Shown here: positions 33,648-41,127 of the stretch, piece by piece | How positions within the stretch are numbered: the stretch's first letter is position 1 | Layout: every line of letters begins with the position of its first letter | DNA from: a virus | Reading direction: 5' to 3' (one strand) | Length of the DNA: 54,989 nucleotides | IMG/VR virus record: IMGVR_UViG_3300030107_002762 | Location: 1-54,989 of that record | The notes under the pieces: model-generated | The model's database searches: none | What the model was told of the DNA's origin: nothing | Seen by the model: the letters and a program-made list of their open reading frames with translations, nothing else | Made by a program: the position numbers and the translations under genes

Positions 33648-35174
33648 TTAATAATAAACCCTATCGTTAGGATAATAATCTTCGTCATCAGAAAAATCAC
33701 TACTTAACGTTAAAAATCCGCCTTCTCTAAACCTTGCTAACGCTAACGTAGTTGCGTCTACTAAATCATCGTTTTCTCCTGCGGGAAAATCACTAACTTC
33801 TTCCATAAGTTCTTCACCAAATCTATTATCAGGTACCCAAACTCTACCATCTTGAAAAATAGGTGAGACAGAATTTAATCTAGCAATTTTATCTTGACCT
33901 TTTCCTGGAGAAAAAGTGTTTACGGGTATACCAATACGTCTAAGTTCTTGTACTAACGGTATACCACTAGCTTTAGCTTCAATAATTACCGTATCAGGTT
34001 CCCAATAATCGTATAAACGTAGAGCTTCGTTTTTTAATTCTGGGAAATCGTAACGTTCTTTAATACAATCTATTAAAATTAAATGAGCTTCATCTCCTGA
34101 ATATATTTCTTCACCTATTTTACCCTCAGGATAAAACACGCCCCACGTAGTTATCGCGGTAAAATCCGCTCGTTCGGATTTTAAAAATGCCGTATCGTAG
34201 CTTTGTATTAAATATTGACATTTAGGTGGCTTTTCTTCTTCCCAAATATTAAACCATTCTTTAGGAATTATCGAAATACCCTCTCCCGTAGGTCTTTGCA
34301 TATATTGTGCCGCCCATTTAGATGGACTTACCGACGCTTTTATACCTTCTAGTTCTTCTAATTTCCAAAAACTTTCCCAAAGCGGTTTACCACTAGGTAA
34401 AATTGCAGGAAATTCTATAATTTTCCATTGATCAGCACCTTCATCTTGTGCCATCTTTTTAGTTAATCGTCCTGTTAAATCTTTTTTATTCCAACGCGTC
34501 ATTACAATAACGATTGCACCTCCTGGTTGTAACCTTTGTCGCGGTCCTGCCATATACCATTCGTATGCTTCTTCTAGAGCTTTATCAGACATCGCGTCTT
34601 GTTCCGAATGTGGGTCGTCAATAATAAATAAATCTGCTCCTCTTCCTGCTAACGCACCCCCAATACCTGCGGCATAGTATTCACCGCCTTTATTAGTTAA
34701 CCATTTACCCGCCGAACGGCTGTCCGCTTTTAATTCAGTTTCAGGAAATAGTTGACGGTATTCTTCGCCGTCAATTAAATCCCTAACTTTTCTACCAAAA
34801 TTAACCGCAAGGTCAGCTGTGTGGGTCGCTTCAATAATTTTTAATTTAGGATTTTTACCTAATAAATACGCAGGGAATAAATGCGACGCGAACTCTGATT
34901 TAGTATGTCTAGGTGGCATATTAATTATTAATCTTTTTAATTTGCCGTTAGCGATGTCGTCAAACGCTTGTGCCATTTTTACGTGGTGGTTTCCAGAAAT
35001 AAATTCGGACCACATAGATTTTACAAAATCTAAAAACGTACCTGTTGCTTGTTCTTGGTATTCACGTTTTTCTAATTCTTCTAATAAAATCGTAAATTCT
35101 TTCGCTTCTTCTTTAGTTAAATGTGAAAAGTCAATATTACGTAGGGCTTTTAATTTATCACGAGTATCAGTCAT
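33648..35174 (-). CDS. terL: Terminase large subunit
   Basis: The 508-residue DNA packaging motor. ATPase: Walker A-type MPPRHTKSEF (about 87-96), Walker B FIIDD (183-187) followed by PHSEQDA, and motif III VMTRW. RNase H-like nuclease: Asp327 (SYDTAF), Glu399 (VIIEAKASGIP) and Asp473 (NDDLVDATTLALA). The presence of both complete domains indicates an active headful or cos-cutting motor. It overlaps the start of the upstream 339-residue gene's stop by 4 bases. Confidence 0.95.
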   Translation of the reverse strand: MTDTRDKLKALRNIDFSHLTKEEAKEFTILLEELEKREYQEQATGTFLDFVKSMWSEFISGNHHVKMAQAFDDIANGKLKRLIINMPPRHTKSEFASHLFPAYLLGKNPKLKIIEATHTADLAVNFGRKVRDLIDGEEYRQLFPETELKADSRSAGKWLTNKGGEYYAAGIGGALAGRGADLFIIDDPHSEQDAMSDKALEEAYEWYMAGPRQRLQPGGAIVIVMTRWNKKDLTGRLTKKMAQDEGADQWKIIEFPAILPSGKPLWESFWKLEELEGIKASVSPSKWAAQYMQRPTGEGISIIPKEWFNIWEEEKPPKCQYLIQSYDTAFLKSERADFTAITTWGVFYPEGKIGEEIYSGDEAHLILIDCIKERYDFPELKNEALRLYDYWEPDTVIIEAKASGIPLVQELRRIGIPVNTFSPGKGQDKIARLNSVSPIFQDGRVWVPDNRFGEELMEEVSDFPAGENDDLVDATTLALARFREGGFLTLSSDFSDDEDYYPNDRVYY

Positions 35175-36190
35175 CGTTTCATTAATTCTTTAATTAATCC
35201 TTCAATATCTTCGTAAGGTATTTCGTCTAAAATATTTAAATTTTCACTAGGGTTTAACGAAATAAAAGTATCGCTATTATCTACCCCTCTACGTTTATTA
35301 GGTATTCTAATTGCATCAATACCGATATTACGTAAACCTTCACTCGCTGCTTTAGTAAAACTGTTAGGTACGCCTACGATATTTTTACGTAATTCTTTTA
35401 CTTGAAAAGCAGGTTCGATAAGATTTTTTTGTGAAAGATTTATTTCAAGGTTTTTTAATAATCTATCCATTTGTTTAGAAGTATCACCAACCGTTAACAT
35501 ATTTTTAAAATCGGGTTCCGTGATATATGCTGACCCAGGAGCACCTTGCGAAGGTCTACCCATAGCGAATTGTTTAAGTCTAGGGTCAATAAATTTATCT
35601 ACTAAATAAAGTCCGCCTTCTGAACCAGAACCTTTAGGTAATTCAAAAGAACCAATACCTTTAGTTTGACTGCCGTGAAAAATATTTTTAGGATCATTTA
35701 TTAAATCTAAAATACCTTGATTAGTACTAAGCACAGGAGCTTGTGGTACTTCTAACCCTGTTTCTTTTTTTATATCTTTTTGTAAACTTTTAATTCTCGC
35801 ATTAACTTTTACTAATTGTTGTTTAGCTTTTTCTTCAGCTACCTCTGCCGCTCTACCATCTTTAGAAATATTATTACGTTCTCTTACTATGGTTCGTTTA
35901 AGTTGTTCTGCTTCTTCTACTGCTTTCATATAAGGTTTTATTAAAAATGCAGGAATACTTTTAAAAATACTAGCCGCAGCAAAACCTTGTGGTGTTGATG
36001 AAATTAAATTTAAAGGGTCGGTAACTGTTTCGTAAGCGAACTTTGCACCTTTTTTAATATTTTGATAATCAGGACGATTACGTAGTTCGGGATTTACTGT
36101 TTCTAAAAGACCGCTAAGTCCGCCGCCACGTATATTAGCTAATAGTTGTTCTAGTGGACCTAAAGCAGGTTTTAATTGTTGTTCAGCCAT
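35171..36190 (-). CDS. Possible ADP-ribosyltransferase-like protein
   Basis: A 339-residue protein. The N-terminal half has helices and a coiled coil (about 90-145). The C-terminal half shows a pattern seen in ART-fold domains: IFHGSQTKGIGSFELP (170-185), GGLYLVDKFIDPRLKQFA (192-209), then LRNIGIDAIRIPN and DTFISLNPSENLNIL near the end. In ART toxins these correspond to the NAD-binding strand, the second conserved strand and the terminal strand. A clear catalytic Glu is not visible, so this is tentative. Location between spanins and terminase suggests a late or virion protein. Confidence 0.45.
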   Translation of the reverse strand: MAEQQLKPALGPLEQLLANIRGGGLSGLLETVNPELRNRPDYQNIKKGAKFAYETVTDPLNLISSTPQGFAAASIFKSIPAFLIKPYMKAVEEAEQLKRTIVRERNNISKDGRAAEVAEEKAKQQLVKVNARIKSLQKDIKKETGLEVPQAPVLSTNQGILDLINDPKNIFHGSQTKGIGSFELPKGSGSEGGLYLVDKFIDPRLKQFAMGRPSQGAPGSAYITEPDFKNMLTVGDTSKQMDRLLKNLEINLSQKNLIEPAFQVKELRKNIVGVPNSFTKAASEGLRNIGIDAIRIPNKRRGVDNSDTFISLNPSENLNILDEIPYEDIEGLIKELMKR

Positions 36191-36204
36191 AAAAAGTAAA
36201 GCAG

Positions 36205-36585
36205 TTAATCATTAGGAGGGGTTTCTTTGGTCGCGGTGTCTTTATCATAATTACGATAATATTCTACTATTGATAATATTTGTTTTATGTACCTCGTAAC
36301 TTCTGCCATATTCATCGATAAGTTTTCATAATTTTTAGTAGTCAACGCATAGTACGCAACGGCAGGAGCTTTACCTTCTTCTACTAATTTTAAATATTCT
36401 GCCATAATTTCAGGAGTTAATACTTCAAACTTAACTTCTACTCCTTGTATTTCTATAGGCAACGGTGGGTGGTACATTGGTGCGGGTAACGCAATAGTGT
36501 TTACCTCTACGGGGGTGGTTCTAGGAAGTAGTGCACAACCGCCTAGAACCGTGAATAAACTAACTACTAGGAGAGATGTCTTCAT
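36205..36585 (-). CDS. Outer-membrane spanin (o-spanin) lipoprotein
   Basis: A 126-residue lipoprotein with signal MKTSLLVVSLFTVLGGC (lipobox LGGC) and a Pro-rich linker after it. The C-terminal helix (VTRYIKQILSIVEYYRNYDK) is like that of o-spanins, which pair with an inner-membrane spanin to fuse membranes at lysis. Its ATG overlaps the stop of the i-spanin gene by 4 bases (ATGA), the usual two-component arrangement. Confidence 0.78.
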   Translation of the reverse strand: MKTSLLVVSLFTVLGGCALLPRTTPVEVNTIALPAPMYHPPLPIEIQGVEVKFEVLTPEIMAEYLKLVEEGKAPAVAYYALTTKNYENLSMNMAEVTRYIKQILSIVEYYRNYDKDTATKETPPND

Positions 36586-36953
36586 CCTTGGGGAGGAGAT
36601 GTGATCTGAGTTAGTTCATCCATAACTTTTTGAGTGCCTTTATTTATTATTTTCTCAATAAGTTTAGGTTTGTTTAATGCTAAATTGCCAAGATCGTGCT
36701 TAGCAAATGTTTTTCTTAATTTAGTAACCTCACGGAGTGCTTCTTGTTTTTCCGCTTCTAAACTGTCTAGTTGAGCGTTATGTTTTTCTTGGTCCGCTAA
36801 ATAGTTTTTAATTGATTCGTTTTGTTCAGATATTTTATCTTGTAGGATTACTTGATTGGCTTTAGCTTGTGTTAATTGATTAAACAGAAAAGTAGAACCT
36901 GCCAAACTAGCTACTAAAAGACCTCCAAGAATTAAACTTAATTTAAAACCCAT
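36582..36953 (-). CDS. Inner-membrane spanin (i-spanin)
   Basis: A 123-residue protein with an N-terminal membrane helix (residues 5-25, LSLILGGLLVASLAGSTFLF), a periplasmic coiled coil (about 30-85) and the segment RKTFAKHDLGNLALNKPKLI seen in i-spanin candidates of marine phages. It is the first gene of the virion operon; a TATACT box ends 6 bases before the ATG and no Shine-Dalgarno is visible, so the message may be leaderless. Confidence 0.75.
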   Translation of the reverse strand: MGFKLSLILGGLLVASLAGSTFLFNQLTQAKANQVILQDKISEQNESIKNYLADQEKHNAQLDSLEAEKQEALREVTKLRKTFAKHDLGNLALNKPKLIEKIINKGTQKVMDELTQITSPPQG

Positions 36954-36959
36954 ACCAAC

Positions 36960-36987
36960 AGTATAGTTCAGAAAATATTTTTTGCAA
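36960..36987 (-). promoter_or_regulatory. Candidate late-operon promoter (leaderless type)
   Basis: On the minus strand TTGCAA (36982-36987), 16 bases, TATACT (36960-36965), then 6 bases to the ATG of the i-spanin gene. Transcription would begin at or next to the start codon. The same spacing recurs at 37719-37746. It would drive spanins, terminase, portal and capsid genes. Confidence 0.45.
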
Positions 36988-37223
36988 AAAATTTTTTTCG
37001 CAAAATTTTTTTGATAGGGACTTATTTGTAAAGTAGTTGCAATAAAGGACGCGGACCCAAGGTGCGGACAGCGGGTGAGGGAGCGGATTTGTCAAGGGGG
37101 GTATTAGACTAAATAGTTATATAAGCTAACTTACTTATAACTTCTAGTGTACGGGTATGTGTTAGGGTAATTGGTTAATATTTGAGCAGTGGTTAATATT
37201 TAACCAATAGAAATAGAGTAGAT
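36988..37223. other. Noncoding segment, partly GC-rich
   Basis: The gap between the i-spanin gene and the gene ending at 37275 holds no credible gene. It has A/T-runs near 36980-37012, a GC-rich patch at 37047-37100 (including gagggagcg, the complement of cgctccctc found near 37826), and a repeated ggttaatattt at about 37171 and 37190. Role unknown; it separates the late virion operon from upstream genes. Confidence 0.5.
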
Positions 37224-37253
37224 AAAAAAAGGGCTAGTACCTCAGACTAGCCC
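37224..37253 (-). terminator. Rho-independent terminator
   Basis: Minus-strand stem GGGCTAGT / ACTAGCCC with a 7-base loop followed by seven T. It lies 21 bases past the stop of the gene at 37275-37712 and shields the late promoter region. Confidence 0.88.
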
Positions 37254-37274
37254 CTTTAAGTTAAAGGTTAAAAT

Positions 37275-37712
37275 TTAGCCAAGTTTTAAATACTTAGAAT
37301 AATTATCTAAGCCAAATTCAATACTAGCTTTTCTTTCAGTTATCTTATTAGTGAACTGATTACCACTAAAATAATGAGTCCAAAAAGATTTCTGTCCTAC
37401 ACGTGGTTCTATGCCTTGCGCATACTTACCACCATTAACATCTAAGTATTCAGATGATTGCCATACTTCATCTAATTGCTTTAATGTAAAAGAATTACCT
37501 AATTGATTATAAGCTAACGTTAAGGCAATACTAACTTGTGCAGGTAAAGAACTCTGACAACCTGAACTAGCAAAATCATCAGATACCCAAACAATAGTAT
37601 TTAAGTTTAAATTACCACCCTTACTAGGCATAGGCATTTTTGCTTTTGCTTTAGTAACAGTAGCCCCAGCACCTTTAGAAGGGGTGCTAACCTTGTCATT
37701 TATATTTTTCAT
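37275..37712 (-). CDS. Hypothetical protein with own promoter and terminator
   Basis: A 145-residue protein: Lys/Ser-rich tail at the N-terminus (1-35), then a compact domain with LPAQVSIALTLAYNQLGNSF and a Trp-containing helix (LKQLDEVWQSSEY). It may be a winged-helix-like protein, but no family is clear. It is a single-gene transcription unit: TATACT lies 6 bases before the ATG and a strong terminator follows. Confidence 0.65.
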   Translation of the reverse strand: MKNINDKVSTPSKGAGATVTKAKAKMPMPSKGGNLNLNTIVWVSDDFASSGCQSSLPAQVSIALTLAYNQLGNSFTLKQLDEVWQSSEYLDVNGGKYAQGIEPRVGQKSFWTHYFSGNQFTNKITERKASIEFGLDNYSKYLKLG

Positions 37713-37718
37713 ACTGTA

Positions 37719-37746
37719 AGTATACAGAAATCTAACTAAACTACAA
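37719..37746 (-). promoter_or_regulatory. Candidate leaderless-type promoter
   Basis: Minus-strand TTGTAG (37741-37746), 16 bases, TATACT (37719-37724), then exactly 6 bases to the ATG at 37712. Same box, spacer and ATG distance as the promoter at 36960-36987. No Shine-Dalgarno is seen. Confidence 0.45.
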
Positions 37747-37811
37747 GAACTAAATTAACTAAATTAACTAAACTAAATTAACTAACTTAACTAAGCTAAC
37801 TAAACTAAATC
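37741..37811. repeat. Short AACTAAATT-type tandem repeats
   Basis: About nine imperfect copies of a 6-9 base unit (aactaa, aactaaatt, aacttaact) make up this AT-rich stretch directly upstream of a promoter. Such iterated short units occur at replication origins and in regulatory leaders; I cannot tell which applies. Confidence 0.55.
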
Positions 37812-37950
37812 CTAAAAAAATCCCTCGCTCCCTCCCTCGTTCGTTGGGTGCGGGTCTGTGTTTGGGTCAGGGTTCGTGTGTACTAAAAAGATAGACCGAC
37901 GGATAGAGTAGAGCGAGAGTAGAGCGATAGAGTAGACTGGAGTAGAGCAC
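37812..37950. repeat. GC-rich and purine-rich repeat segment, noncoding
   Basis: A noncoding stretch with tccctcgctccctccctcgt near 37821 and, at about 37899-37949, repeated gagtagagc units (four copies, imperfect spacing). The 15-base word aaaatccctcgctcc at 37817-37831 recurs exactly at 38407-38421, next to the small terminase gene. Closeness to the terminase subunit raises the possibility of a packaging (pac/cos) or origin site. Confidence 0.45.
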
Positions 37951-37977
37951 AAAAAAGGGCAGCCGAAGCCACCCTTT
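37951..37977 (-). terminator. Rho-independent terminator
   Basis: Minus-strand stem AAAGGGTGGC / GCTGCCCTTT (two wobble pairs) with a TTCG loop, followed by a T-run. It lies 15 bases after the stop of the gene at 37993-38286. Confidence 0.85.
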
Positions 37978-37992
37978 TAAGACGATTAAAGA

Positions 37993-38286
37993 TTAACCGA
38001 GTTTAACTAGATTTTCTTTTAGTAATCTAGGTTTGTAATGACTCCAAATATCCATGGGAGTCTGGACTGTTTCCAATCCAACTTTTTCTAAGGCAGATTC
38101 TTTACTGCCGTCAACTCCGACTAATTCGCCCACAGTCAAAGTATAATCTTTAGCGGCTAGTAAAGCCTCGATTATTTTCCCTGCTTGGGGCGGAAATTTT
38201 CCCTCGGGAGTAGCTACCAAAATCACTTTTTGGTTATAGTTAGTCGAACCCTTTTGGGTACCTGCTTTAAAGTTTTTATTTATCAT
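37993..38286 (-). CDS. Small hypothetical protein, possible winged helix
   Basis: A 97-residue protein with basic N-terminus and a helical C-terminal domain (GKIIEALLAAKDYTLTVGEL; TPMDIWSHYKPRLLKENLVK). The arrangement helix, helix, W/F-x-x-Y-x-x-x-L resembles the 118-residue protein at 44381-44737 (MRIFRFYTKRLKDEG). It could be a winged-helix regulator, which is tentative. AGGAG lies 8 bases before the start, with a TGCTTTACTTT promoter upstream and its own terminator. Confidence 0.65.
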   Translation of the reverse strand: MINKNFKAGTQKGSTNYNQKVILVATPEGKFPPQAGKIIEALLAAKDYTLTVGELVGVDGSKESALEKVGLETVQTPMDIWSHYKPRLLKENLVKLG

Positions 38287-38341
38287 AATAAATTCTCCTT
38301 TCTAGTTAATGATAGTAAAACCGCTTTACTATCTAAGTACT

Positions 38342-38370
38342 ACTATACGCTGGACTGATACCAAAGTAAA
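38342..38370 (-). promoter_or_regulatory. TGCTTTACTTT-class promoter
   Basis: Minus strand: TTTACT (38365-38370) in the conserved TGCTTTACTTT context, 17 bases, TATAGT (38342-38347). It precedes the gene at 38286. Confidence 0.7.
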
Positions 38371-38444
38371 GCACTGTGTTAGGATTAAGCACAAGATTTA
38401 AGGAACAAAATCCCTCGCTCCATCGGTCGGTCCCTCTTTTGAGC

Positions 38445-38978
38445 TCAGTCAGTTTGCCTGAAGTCACCCTCAATGACATTGGATTCAGTAGAGCGTTTCT
38501 TTATTAATTCTTCGAGTCGAGTGAGTATGTCGTCCTTGGACATCAAATCAATCTTTGCGGTCAGTATCTCGCGTCTATCGATGTAGAGTCCACCAGCTTT
38601 GCCTCGGTGCACTTCGGCTGTTATGGCTGCAGATATCTGTCCTTGGTCCTTGGCTTCTTCTCGCAGGTCGTGGAGCGTGGACAAATGACTTTCTAGAGAA
38701 ACTGCGTCCCTCTCTGAGGCTGCGATTTCTAGATCAATCAGGTAGTTTCGTACAACTGGGTTATGATTGAGTAGTACACTGCCCTGTGTCTTTGCACCCT
38801 TCCTATCCTTTGTATATCCTGCTTTGATAGCAGCTTCAGTAGCTGTTTGCCCTTTTAAATACTCCTTACAAAACTTCTTTTGTTTCGAGTTGAGTGGTTG
38901 CCATATCTTACCTTTGTCGTCAACATATGCTTTACCGTCTTCGGTAGGTATTAATTGCGTGTAAGTCAGCTGTTTCAT
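38445..38978 (-). CDS. terS: Terminase small subunit
   Basis: A 177-residue DNA-recognition subunit of the packaging motor (Terminase_2-type). The N-terminal helix-turn-helix region reads LNSKQKKFCKEYLKGQTATE, AAIKAGYTKDRKG and VLLNHNPVVRNYL, the standard signature. The C-terminal part is helical and charged and would form the ring and contact the large subunit. It is separated from the large subunit by about 3.3 kb, including repeat-rich noncoding DNA that it might bind. The ATG has only a weak ribosome site. Confidence 0.88.
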   Translation of the reverse strand: MKQLTYTQLIPTEDGKAYVDDKGKIWQPLNSKQKKFCKEYLKGQTATEAAIKAGYTKDRKGAKTQGSVLLNHNPVVRNYLIDLEIAASERDAVSLESHLSTLHDLREEAKDQGQISAAITAEVHRGKAGGLYIDRREILTAKIDLMSKDDILTRLEELIKKRSTESNVIEGDFRQTD

Positions 38979-39220
38979 ATCCTATAGAGTTATTACAATA
39001 ATAATAGAAAATATTAAAATAAAATAGTTTTCTCGTGCCCTCTAGTGAATCTTACCATATGTTTCTAATAACTAATAGAAAATCTATTACTTTTGATAGA
39101 GACAAGAATCCAATGATATAGACCATTACAGAACGATTCTATTACTATATTAGAGATATTAGTAGTTTTTAACATTTCTTTGAACAAAAAATTTTATTTT
39201 TAAAAACACTAATACGATAA
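38979..39220. other. AT-rich noncoding segment upstream of terS
   Basis: No gene is visible. The sequence is strongly AT-rich with repeated words (aatagaaaat twice near 39006 and 39072; attctattacta and tattagagatattagtag). A promoter for the small terminase gene is expected here; a TATTAT box near 39000 is possible but has no clear partner. Confidence 0.4.
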
Positions 39221-39257
39221 ATAAAAACCCCCGCACCACGGAACGTAGCACGGGGGC
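39221..39257 (-). terminator. Rho-independent terminator
   Basis: Minus strand: CCCCCGTGC paired with GTGCGGGGG (with wobble pairs) across an 11-base loop, followed by TTTTTATTT. It lies 16 bases after the stop of the gene at 39273-39953. Confidence 0.85.
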
Positions 39258-39272
39258 ATTTAATAAAGTTTA

Positions 39273-39953
39273 TTAATAAATACTAAAAGGATCGCAGCGG
39301 AAATCATCCCATAGATGATCAAAGATATCACGAACAGTGATAAAATCTTTTTTCGAGCCGACGCTATACCTAAACCCTAGATTATCTTGGAGCCAATGTA
39401 CAGAGATATCATCATCACCATCTTGATTAGTCGAATACAATACCACAGCATGAGTCACATCAGGATGTATAAGTTTAAGTACACCGTTACTAGACTCGGT
39501 AAAATATTCCGCAGGAAAACAATCTTTAGGAGTATACTTTTTTAAAGTATAGTAAAGACAACGATTACGATCCGTTAAACAAGCAGTAGGTATAAACAAA
39601 GCACACTGAGCATCAGTTTCATAACGAACAAGATCCAACAGCATAGGACCATCACTAAATTTTTTAGGGATATCAAACTTACCAGTAGACTCATAATACT
39701 TTTTAGAATCACGACCAGTACGCTCATAGTATTTATTATAGAAATCACCAGGATTAAATTTTAGCGAAGCATCAAACAGATTAGGCTCGAACAAATCCAA
39801 AGCATTAAACGAAGCAGCGTCATAACATATCAACCAATACCCTAAGAATTCGTTATAATTCTTACGGACTGTTTCGACTAATGCCTGACTGCGCTTTACT
39901 CTTTCTTTTAGAGCTCTAATCAAGTTAGTATTTATATTTATTTTTTCTTTCAT
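39273..39953 (-). CDS. Hypothetical 226-residue protein
   Basis: A protein rich in Tyr, Phe and Asp with a basic N-terminal helix (RALKERVKRSQALVETVRKN). Later stretches (AQCALFIPTACLTDRNRCLY; THAVVLYSTNQDGDDDISVH) suggest an alpha/beta fold with several Cys. No family recognised. It is a single-gene unit with its own promoter, a conserved GAAAGGAGAAA leader and a strong terminator, so it is probably expressed early and independently. Confidence 0.65.
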   Translation of the reverse strand: MKEKININTNLIRALKERVKRSQALVETVRKNYNEFLGYWLICYDAASFNALDLFEPNLFDASLKFNPGDFYNKYYERTGRDSKKYYESTGKFDIPKKFSDGPMLLDLVRYETDAQCALFIPTACLTDRNRCLYYTLKKYTPKDCFPAEYFTESSNGVLKLIHPDVTHAVVLYSTNQDGDDDISVHWLQDNLGFRYSVGSKKDFITVRDIFDHLWDDFRCDPFSIY

Positions 39954-40003
39954 TTTATTTCTCCTTTCTAGGTTAAATCGTAAAAATAATTTTTTACCCC
40001 TAT

Positions 40004-40034
40004 ATTATAATTAAGATTTACCACACGATTAAAA
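40004..40034 (-). promoter_or_regulatory. Promoter, divergent member of the TGCTTT class
   Basis: Minus strand: TGC followed by TTTTAA (40029-40034), 19 bases, TATAAT (40004-40009). It precedes the gene at 39953 and resembles the other early promoters, but the spacer is longer and the -35 box weaker. Confidence 0.5.
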
Positions 40035-40058
40035 GCAGTATTAGAGCATACGAGTAAT

Positions 40059-40091
40059 AAAAAACCCCCGACTGTCGTAAACAATCGGGGG
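40059..40091 (-). terminator. Rho-independent terminator
   Basis: Minus strand: CCCCCGATTGT / ACAGTCGGGGG (11 bp, one wobble) with a 5-base loop, followed by TTTTTT. It ends the operon whose last gene is 40210-40512. Confidence 0.92.
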
Positions 40092-40209
40092 CTTCGAATG
40101 TTGGCACTGGTCTTAGGTGCTCTATTTATTATCTTGGCTTCTTAGCCTGTAGAGTCAATCGCTCTCGTTTTTGTAGAGTATGCCTAAAATGCAGTTCCTG
40201 TTATAAAAT
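40092..40209 (-). ncRNA. Possible structured 3' RNA
   Basis: About 118 bases lie between the stop of 40210-40512 and its terminator. On the minus strand they can form several small hairpins (GGCT-AAGA-AGCC; GCAC-9 bases-GTGC; GAGAG-7 bases-CTCT). No tRNA or known RNA class fits. A 3' end this long before a strong terminator could give a stable small RNA. Confidence 0.25.
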
Positions 40210-40512
40210 TCATTTCTTAAACGGTGCTGATTCGTGACATTGTCGCAATGTTATGTAATGTAGAGGGTAATCACCACCATCCATTTCTAGTATTAAATAA
40301 TCATGATCACCTTTTCGATACGTGTACATAACTACTCCGTTTATATCTGCCTCAACCTTCTCGAAATTATCGTAATCTAAGTCTTCCTCATTTACCATAA
40401 TCTCTCTAGGGTCTGTGCCGTGCTCTCTGCCTCCGACATAGACCTCGGTCGCATAGTTTTTATCAGTGCTTCCGAAGTTTACGTCAGAGTTTATCTCTAT
40501 CCAATCTTTCAT
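40210..40512 (-). CDS. Small acidic hypothetical protein
   Basis: A 100-residue acidic protein with beta-rich pattern (NYATEVYVGGREHGTDPREI; GVVMYTYRKGDHDYLILEMD). Last gene of an early operon with 40519 and 40776. No family recognised. Confidence 0.6.
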   Translation of the reverse strand: MKDWIEINSDVNFGSTDKNYATEVYVGGREHGTDPREIMVNEEDLDYDNFEKVEADINGVVMYTYRKGDHDYLILEMDGGDYPLHYITLRQCHESAPFKK

Positions 40513-40518
40513 ATTATT

Positions 40519-40761
40519 CTACAACTCCTCCGTCTTAGTAACGTCTATCCAATCGAACCCATCTCTAGGTGCGAAATATCGTTTACCGTCAGTGTGGCTG
40601 ACTGCAACTACCTCACCAAAGTCTATTGGTGGAGTAAAATCAGATAATATTTTTTCACATTCTTTCAAAGAAATTTTCTTATCTAATAACCAATATCGAC
40701 TGTCTTTCTCGTAAGCATCACTCGGCTCGGGATAAACCCTTAATTCAAATAATTCATTCAT
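40519..40761 (-). CDS. Small acidic hypothetical protein
   Basis: An 80-residue protein (ELRVYPEPSDAYEKDSRYWL; PIDFGEVVAVSHTDGKRYFA), preceded by the GAAAGGAGAAATAAA leader. Predicted mixed alpha/beta. No family recognised. Confidence 0.6.
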   Translation of the reverse strand: MNELFELRVYPEPSDAYEKDSRYWLLDKKISLKECEKILSDFTPPIDFGEVVAVSHTDGKRYFAPRDGFDWIDVTKTEEL

Positions 40762-40775
40762 TTTATTTCTCCTTT

Positions 40776-41021
40776 CTATAATTGAAAATAATCAAACTCT
40801 CCAGGAGTTTCTACGCTTTCTACAAGTGTAGTACTTCCCTCCCAGTTATTTATTATCGGATCAGTAGATGTATTCTGTCCTTTAGTGTAGTCGTCTGAGT
40901 TAAGTGTATTCTGCCATATAGTTTCGTATGATTCTATAATCGCTCTAATTACACTCTCTTCGTTCGCACAAGTACAGATTTCTAATATCTCTCCTTGTTT
41001 CGTTTCTATACATAATCGCAT
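40776..41021 (-). CDS. Small hypothetical protein with INNWEG motif
   Basis: An 81-residue acidic protein, first gene of its operon. The C-terminal segment DPIINNWEGSTTLVESVE resembles NDWILQNWEGAEIIAVDHID in the protein at 41128-41472, so the two may be distant paralogues. Function unknown. Confidence 0.62.
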   Translation of the reverse strand: MRLCIETKQGEILEICTCANEESVIRAIIESYETIWQNTLNSDDYTKGQNTSTDPIINNWEGSTTLVESVETPGEFDYFQL

Positions 41022-41071
41022 ATCTTTCTCTCTTTCTTACGCTTCGGAATAATTTCCTAACGCTTATATAT

Positions 41072-41100
41072 ATTATAAAGGGGAGCAAACCCACTTTAAA
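41072..41100 (-). promoter_or_regulatory. TGCTTT-class promoter
   Basis: Minus strand: CTGC then TTTAAA (41095-41100), 17 bases, perfect TATAAT (41072-41077). It precedes the gene at 41021. Confidence 0.68.
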
Positions 41101-41127
41101 GCAGTACGCGAAACGCCAAGCGACGCT

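Noticed and set aside
37741-37950. CRISPR array or transposon ends
   Set aside because: The repeats are short, adjacent and degenerate, without spacers or a transposase gene.
40092-40209. tRNA gene
   Set aside because: A TTCGAAG word caught the eye, but no cloverleaf or acceptor stem can be formed. I found no tRNA elsewhere in the window.
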